Notes under the pieces: generated by a model
Told to the model about the DNA's origin: nothing
Seen by the model: the letters and a program-made list of their open reading frames with translations, nothing else
The model's database searches: none
Shown: piece after piece, positions 22,808-27,463 of the stretch
Layout of the letters: each line of letters opens with the position of its first letter
How positions within the stretch are numbered: the first letter of the stretch is position 1
Source: Gammaproteobacteria bacterium RIFCSPHIGHO2_12_FULL_37_14
Lineage (GTDB): Bacteria; Pseudomonadota; Gammaproteobacteria; DSM-16500
Direction of reading: 5' to 3'
Length of the DNA: 27,463 nucleotides
Assembly: GCA_001801485.1 (NCBI GenBank)
Contig: MGXV01000026.1
Coordinates: forward strand, 1 to 27,463
Translations under genes and position numbers: made by a program

Positions 22808-25582
22808 ATGATAGCTATTGATAAAACATTTAATCCACTATCCATTGAACAACATTGGTATCAAATCTGGGAAAAAAATAACTATTTTATACCCACAGGG
22901 AAAGGTAATCCTTATTGCATCATGTTACCTCCACCCAATGTCACTGGCAGTTTGCATATGGGTCATGGTTTTGGTTTTACCCTAATGGATGTGCTCATTC
23001 GTTATCATCGCATGTGTGGGGATAATACGCTTTGGCAGACGGGTACCGATCATGCAGGAATTGCCACACAAATGGTGGTGGAACGTCAATTCAATCAACA
23101 AGGAAAAACACGTCATGATGTTGGACGTGAGCATTTTGTTGAAAAAATATGGGCATGGAAGGAAGAATCTGGCGGTCGTATCACACAACAATTGCGTCGC
23201 TTAGGCGCATCCATGGATTGGCAGCGTGAACGATTTACCATGGATCCTGAACTTTCTTATGCAGTACGTGAAGTTTTTATTCGATTGTATGAAGAAGGTT
23301 TAATTTATCGTGGTAAACGTTTAGTTAATTGGGATCCCATATTACTCACAGCCATTTCGGATTTAGAAGTTGTCAATGAAGAAGAAGAGGGAAAACTGTG
23401 GCATATTCGCTATCCATTAATTGATTCAAAAAATAGTTTAATCGTTGCCACCACACGACCAGAAACGATGTTTGGTGATGTCGCGATAGCCGTTCATCCT
23501 GATGATGAACGTTATCAATCCTTCATAGGCAAACAAGTCAAACTACCGCTGACACAACGCCTGATTCCCATCATTGCTGATACTTATGTTGATCCGCTAT
23601 TTGGAACAGGCTGCGTTAAAATTACACCTGCTCATGATTTCAATGATTATGCGATTGGATTGCGTCACCGTTTAACGCCATTCAACATATTCACACCTAC
23701 CGCACAGCTGAATGAAAATGTACCGCCCTCCTATCAAGGATTAGATCGCTTCAAAGCTCGTGAACAAGTTATTCGGGATTTACAAACACAAGACTTACTA
23801 GAAAAAATTGATCCGCACAAATTAAAAGTGCCACGAGGTGATCGCTCCGGTACTGTCATTGAGCCTTATCTCACCTATCAATGGTACGTCAAATCTAAAA
23901 TTCTTGCGGAACCTGCTATGGCAGCTGTCGAAAAAGGTGAGATTCGTTTCATTCCAGATAATTGGAGTAAAACCTATTTTCAATGGATGCATAACATAGA
24001 AGATTGGTGTATTAGCCGACAACTCTGGTGGGGACATCGTATTCCTGTGTGGTATGACAACGAAGGTAACACCTATGTTGGTCATGATGAGCAAGATACT
24101 CGTCAACGTCATCATTTACCGCGCGATCTAACACTCAAGCAAGATGAAGATGTCTTAGATACTTGGTTTTCATCTGCATTATGGCCATTTTCATCCTTAG
24201 GTTGGCCACAAGAAACACTGGAACTAAAAACATTTTTTCCAACTAATGTACTCGTGACGGGTTTTGATATTATTTTTTTCTGGGTAGCCAGAATGATTAT
24301 GTTGAGTCTTAAATTTACTAAGCAAGTTCCATTTCGTGAAGTCTATATTACTGGACTCATTCGCGATGCCGAAGGGCACAAGATGTCAAAATCAAAAGGA
24401 AATGTATTAGATCCGATTGATTTGATCGATGGCATTAACGTAGAAGATCTCATTCAAAAACGAATTTACGGATTAATGCAGCCAGGAATGGCACAAAAAA
24501 TAGAAAAAGCTACTCACAAAGAATTCCCGAATGGTATCCCTAGTTATGGTACCGATGCATTGCGCTTTACTTTTTGTTCAGTTGCCTCTTATACACGCGA
24601 CATTCGTTTTGATGTGAATCGTCTTGCCGGTTATCGTAATTTTTGTAATAAATTATGGAACGCAGCTCGTTATGTATTAATGAATATCGAAGGACAAGAT
24701 ACTAACATCGAAAATAAAGCATTCACGCTCTCACTGCCTGATCGCTGGATAATCTCTCGTCTACAAAAAACGATCGCGCTTGCGCACACTACGCTTGCAC
24801 AATATCGTTTCGACTTATTCTCGCAAGCATTATACGATTTTACGTGGAATGAATTTTGTGATTGGTATTTGGAATTATCTAAACCTATTCTCACTGCACC
24901 AAACAGCACTGCAGAACAATTGCGTGGTACGCGACACACCTTGGTAAACGTACTGGAAACTTTGTTACGTTTACTCCATCCTATTACCCCTTTCATTACC
25001 GAGGAAATCTGGCAAAACGTTGCGCCATTTGTCGGTAAAAGTGAAAACAGTATTATGCTTGCTGCTTATCCTCTAAGCGATAGCAACTTAATAAATGAAG
25101 CAGCTGAACAAGAATTAACTTGGTTGCAAAATATTATTATTGCCATTCGCACTATTCGCAGCGAAATGAATATTTCACCCAGTAAACTTTTAGAAGTATA
25201 TTTTCGTAAAGGCACAAATGTTGATAAAAAAAATAGCGAACAATATCACCACTTACTCATGACATTAGCAAAATTAGAATCAATGACCTGGCTTGCACCA
25301 GAAACATCGCTACCTCCCGCTGCAACCGCTTTTATCGGTGAGTTAGAAATATACATTTCCATGTCTGGTTTGATCAACAAAAAAGAGGAAAGTAATCGTC
25401 TAAATAAAGAAATTGCTAAATTACAAAAAGAACTTGCGTTTATTGAAAAGAAACTCCAAAATCCTCAATTCATTGATAAAGCACCAACTGAAGTAGTTGC
25501 TAAAGAACAAGTAAAATTAGTGGAAATAAAAACCACATTACTTAAATTAAAAAAACAATTTGAACAAATTAATATGGGCTAG
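22808..25582 (+). CDS. valS: Valine--tRNA ligase
   Basis: 924 residues, a normal bacterial length. This class I synthetase charges tRNA-Val. The HIGH-type motif is HMGH (50-53) in [16 protein letters not shown], and the KMSKS loop is [12 protein letters not shown] (from residue 525). The editing (CP1) domain is present with [19 protein letters not shown], and [17 protein letters not shown] is the conserved class Ia segment. The anticodon-binding helical domain follows, and the C-terminal coiled-coil arm (about 855-920, [19 protein letters not shown]) is intact. It is the last gene of the pepA-holC-valS neighbourhood; the ATG is 17 bases after the inserted gene's stop. Confidence 0.97.
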   Translation: MIAIDKTFNPLSIEQHWYQIWEKNNYFIPTGKGNPYCIMLPPPNVTGSLHMGHGFGFTLMDVLIRYHRMCGDNTLWQTGTDHAGIATQMVVERQFNQQGKTRHDVGREHFVEKIWAWKEESGGRITQQLRRLGASMDWQRERFTMDPELSYAVREVFIRLYEEGLIYRGKRLVNWDPILLTAISDLEVVNEEEEGKLWHIRYPLIDSKNSLIVATTRPETMFGDVAIAVHPDDERYQSFIGKQVKLPLTQRLIPIIADTYVDPLFGTGCVKITPAHDFNDYAIGLRHRLTPFNIFTPTAQLNENVPPSYQGLDRFKAREQVIRDLQTQDLLEKIDPHKLKVPRGDRSGTVIEPYLTYQWYVKSKILAEPAMAAVEKGEIRFIPDNWSKTYFQWMHNIEDWCISRQLWWGHRIPVWYDNEGNTYVGHDEQDTRQRHHLPRDLTLKQDEDVLDTWFSSALWPFSSLGWPQETLELKTFFPTNVLVTGFDIIFFWVARMIMLSLKFTKQVPFREVYITGLIRDAEGHKMSKSKGNVLDPIDLIDGINVEDLIQKRIYGLMQPGMAQKIEKATHKEFPNGIPSYGTDALRFTFCSVASYTRDIRFDVNRLAGYRNFCNKLWNAARYVLMNIEGQDTNIENKAFTLSLPDRWIISRLQKTIALAHTTLAQYRFDLFSQALYDFTWNEFCDWYLELSKPILTAPNSTAEQLRGTRHTLVNVLETLLRLLHPITPFITEEIWQNVAPFVGKSENSIMLAAYPLSDSNLINEAAEQELTWLQNIIIAIRTIRSEMNISPSKLLEVYFRKGTNVDKKNSEQYHHLLMTLAKLESMTWLAPETSLPPAATAFIGELEIYISMSGLINKKEESNRLNKEIAKLQKELAFIEKKLQNPQFIDKAPTEVVAKEQVKLVEIKTTLLKLKKQFEQINMG

Positions 25583-25625
25583 AAACGTGAGCCTCATCAA
25601 ATGGTGGAAGTTAGAGGAGTTAACG

Positions 25626-26072
25626 ATGAAAAAACAATTTTTATTAAAAATATCTACGCTGTTAATCATTGGTTTATTTACTTTGCCTGTTTATGCTTTT
25701 TGTACGTATCAGGAATTTGATATTAATGGCGGTTATATTCAAAGCGCTATCAATGGACGCACGCTTGATTTGTTTGGTGATAAATACAATACTCATTTTC
25801 AACGTTCTTATCATAAACAATGCTGGCAAGGAAAATCTTTAAATCAAGTGGTCGTTGAGCTAACAGGTAGTAATACTCCTACTGTTTTCCTTGCTTGGTA
25901 TTATACTATTTCTTCTCATGGATGGTTGGTAGTTCAAACATCCACGATTCATCCTGGTGAGTGGAATGTAAACATTACAAATTACAGAAATGATGGCAGC
26001 ATAAAAGACACGGCCAATCGCCACTGTCTTTTAAAAGGTAAAAATAAAAATAATTACATTTCTTGTGACTGA
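25626..26072 (+). CDS. Small secreted or periplasmic cysteine-containing protein
   Basis: 148 residues from the ATG at 25626, preceded by AGAGGAG six bases upstream; an upstream in-frame start at 25560 inside valS is not needed. Residues 1-24 are a clear Sec signal peptide (MKKQFLLKISTLLIIGLFTL, then PVYA with likely cleavage before Phe25). The mature part of about 124 residues is beta-rich with four cysteines (26, 66, 134, 147), enough for two disulfides, and many aromatic residues (WYYTISSHGWLVVQ). I recognise no family. It is tandem to valS with 43 bases between, and a GC-rich hairpin follows its stop. It could act in the periplasm, outside the cell or on the outer membrane. Confidence 0.7.
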   Translation: MKKQFLLKISTLLIIGLFTLPVYAFCTYQEFDINGGYIQSAINGRTLDLFGDKYNTHFQRSYHKQCWQGKSLNQVVVELTGSNTPTVFLAWYYTISSHGWLVVQTSTIHPGEWNVNITNYRNDGSIKDTANRHCLLKGKNKNNYISCD

Positions 26073-26082
26073 GGAAAATCCC

Positions 26083-26116
26083 CCCCTAGCCCCCCTTTTT
26101 CAAAGGGGGGAACTAG
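26083..26116. repeat. GC-rich palindromic repeat, probable terminator
   Basis: CCCCCCTTT (26090-26098) pairs with AAAGGGGGG (26102-26110) around three bases, with CTAG on both sides (26086-26089 and 26113-26116). This C-run/G-run palindrome type occurs dispersed in many bacterial genomes. Right after the secreted-protein gene it should also stop transcription. A degenerate relative, CTAGCCCCCTAACCCC, begins at 26251. Confidence 0.65.
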
Positions 26117-26322
26117 CTGAAAATGCATATCCACTCTAAGTACGCCACGCTGGTGATTGACATTTTCCGCCACTTATAAAAACCCATATCTGGCGGGATA
26201 ATGAGTCTAGCCCAAAAAAGCACACTTAGAACGGCATTAATTGACTCGTTCTAGCCCCCTAACCCCTTGAAAAATGGATAATTAACTATTTTAAATAAAA
26301 TACATCCACTAATATCGCATTT
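26117..26322. other. Intergenic DNA with repeat relics
   Basis: No coding frame is supported. A loose inverted repeat lies at about 26160-26209: ATTTTCCGCCA on the left faces TGGCGGGATAAT on the right. With the C-rich relic at 26251-26266 this suggests remains of mobile DNA, possibly the joined ends of a lost insertion sequence. I cannot name an element. Confidence 0.35.
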
Positions 26323-26354
26323 TTAAGTCTAGCTTAAGCTCATTGTCGTACAAT
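26323..26354 (+). promoter_or_regulatory. PmrA-box-like promoter of the right-edge gene
   Basis: TTAA (26323-26326), seven bases, TTAA (26334-26337), eleven bases, then TACAAT (26349-26354). The half-sites read tTTAAG and cTTAAG, the same as at 9938-9953 on the minus strand, and the distance to the -10 is identical. Transcription would start about 26361, some 26 bases before the ATG. Confidence 0.5.
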
Positions 26355-26386
26355 TTTAATTCGAATTAAAAATGAGGAGTAGTTTC

Positions 26387-27463
26387 ATGCACCCAGATTT
26401 TGTTAAGAGCACAATTAATCAAGCTTTTACTCAAATAGACGATTCACCGCTACCCAGGAAGGAACAGAATGCACTGAAGCTAAACTTCATTGTAATGTTA
26501 AAACATTGGAGCAATCCGCATTGGTGCACGGATAACTCAATTACTCGAGTAATCCTAACCTATCCAGCATTACTCAAAACAATCTCACCCCTCCGTGAGG
26601 CAATTCAACAGGCCATACAAGACGACAACAAAACAGAACTAGAAGAAATTCGTCGACAAATAAATCAAACTGTTGAAGACATTATTCAAGCACATGGTTT
26701 AACTCAACTCTTTAATAGCTATATTAACAAATGTGTTTGGGCCCAAAACGCAGCCGAACAAGAAAAGCTACAAAAAAAATGGTGGGAAGGACAATTACAA
26801 AACCAAAAAGAAATTGCGAATAAATACGATAACCTTGCAAAGGATCAAAAAAAATTCCTCAGAAACCAATTTACGCCTGATCGAGTCACAAAAAAGCATG
26901 TCTCTCTCCAGGCTGCTTCACATACATATTCAGAGAGTCCTCTTCCAAACTATATCGATTATTTCTGGATGACACACTATTCTCCCGAGTTGCAATCTTT
27001 TGCTACTAGGCGCGCAAATAATAACGGACATCTCGATAGTGATCTCTTGACTATCGTACCAATGGTCTCCACAGCAGGTGTCATAGCTTTTAGTGTGGTT
27101 GGTGCAATCGTCCAAGGCGCACTGGGTGCAACCGTCGGTATTGCCGGCATCATCGGTTCAGGAGCAATCGGCGGATTGTATGCGCTTAAAAAAGCCTTTA
27201 ATTCCGTGACCAATCTCGTGACTGACAATAAAAGATGGCGTAGTCTTTTTCGTCTTGCTGGAATAGCAGGCGGTGGCTATGGTGGTTTTGTTTTAGGTGG
27301 TATGGCTGGTGCAGCGTTAGGTTCTATCGTGCCAGGTATTGGTACTGTCATCGGTGCGACTCTCGGTATGATATTTGGTGCTGGCTTTGGTGCTGGCTTA
27401 GGTGCATCAGTGACCAAATATACTGCCAGACTTATTTCATACTTATATTACAAAAATGATAAA
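26387..27463 (+). CDS. Glycine-rich membrane protein, partial, candidate effector
   Basis: An open frame from the ATG at 26387 (GAGGAG seven bases upstream) to the window end: 359 residues without a stop, so the C-terminus is missing. It begins MHPDFVKSTINQAFTQIDDS. Residues 1-215 are polar and helical with coiled-coil tendency (TELEEIRRQINQTVEDII; EKLQKKWWEGQLQNQKEIAN). Residues about 222-267 and 288-345 are hydrophobic and very rich in Gly and Ala with many G-x-x-x-G spacings (GAIVQGALGATVGIAGIIGS; GMIFGAGFGAGLGAS), typical of packed membrane hairpins. There is no signal peptide. Such a soluble front with glycine-rich membrane hairpins is seen in type IV effectors that target host membranes, and the PmrA-like promoter supports that, but no family is recognised. 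Confidence 0.75.
   Translation, partial: MHPDFVKSTINQAFTQIDDSPLPRKEQNALKLNFIVMLKHWSNPHWCTDNSITRVILTYPALLKTISPLREAIQQAIQDDNKTELEEIRRQINQTVEDIIQAHGLTQLFNSYINKCVWAQNAAEQEKLQKKWWEGQLQNQKEIANKYDNLAKDQKKFLRNQFTPDRVTKKHVSLQAASHTYSESPLPNYIDYFWMTHYSPELQSFATRRANNNGHLDSDLLTIVPMVSTAGVIAFSVVGAIVQGALGATVGIAGIIGSGAIGGLYALKKAFNSVTNLVTDNKRWRSLFRLAGIAGGGYGGFVLGGMAGAALGSIVPGIGTVIGATLGMIFGAGFGAGLGASVTKYTARLISYLYYKNDK

Noticed and set aside
26733..26972. 79-codon plus-strand frame near the right edge
   Set aside because: It lies in another frame of the long open coding sequence starting at 26387, which has a strong ribosome binding site and continues to the window end.

Overview
The window reads as chromosome of an AT-rich, host-associated gammaproteobacterium, most likely of the order Legionellales (the Coxiella/Rickettsiella/Legionella side). 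The housekeeping blocks lptG-lptF, pepA-holC-valS, proB-proA and htpG are gammaproteobacterial. Between them lie proteins of the kind intracellular Legionellales inject into eukaryotic cells: an ankyrin protein with a C-terminal membrane segment, a pertussis-toxin-S1-like ADP-ribosyltransferase, an F-box-like protein, a four-module repeat protein with basic clusters, an Asn-rich coiled-coil protein and a glycine-rich membrane protein. I cannot name the genus, and the secretion system is inferred because no dot/icm gene is present.

Layout. 1-3000 is worn accessory DNA: broken reading frames at the left edge, an XRE regulator with a degenerate S24-type domain, a DUF4286-like protein, half of an MFS transporter and an SDR dehydrogenase. 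3000-10500 carries the ADP-ribosyltransferase candidate, an M17 aminopeptidase, the ankyrin protein, the 1059-residue repeat protein, a large palindromic repeat and a carboxymuconolactone decarboxylase stump. 10547-14033 is a translationally coupled ald-proB-proA operon on the minus strand. 14161-17103 holds the F-box-like protein and htpG, the latter with a heat-shock-type promoter. 17220-19387 is lptF-lptG, divergent from pepA-holC-valS (19502-25582), which is split by a foreign-looking 451-residue gene. A small secreted cysteine protein follows, then repeat-rich intergenic DNA, then a large glycine-rich protein cut by the window end.

The most notable regulatory signal is a pair of promoters with the same layout, TTAA-N7-TTAA-N11-(TAATAT or TACAAT), in front of the 1059-residue protein (9921-9952, minus) and the right-edge protein (26323-26354, plus). 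This matches the spacing of the PmrA box known to control Dot/Icm effectors in Legionella and Coxiella, and would tie these unrelated genes into one regulon. The other main result is the ADP-ribosyltransferase candidate at 3095-4039, which keeps the Arg, Ser and Glu landmarks of the pertussis toxin S1 fold but has a cysteine-rich hydrophobic insert. Palindromic repeats (10153-10314, 3025-3064, 6853-6876, 26083-26116) mark sites of gene decay, and one sits in frame inside the repeat protein.
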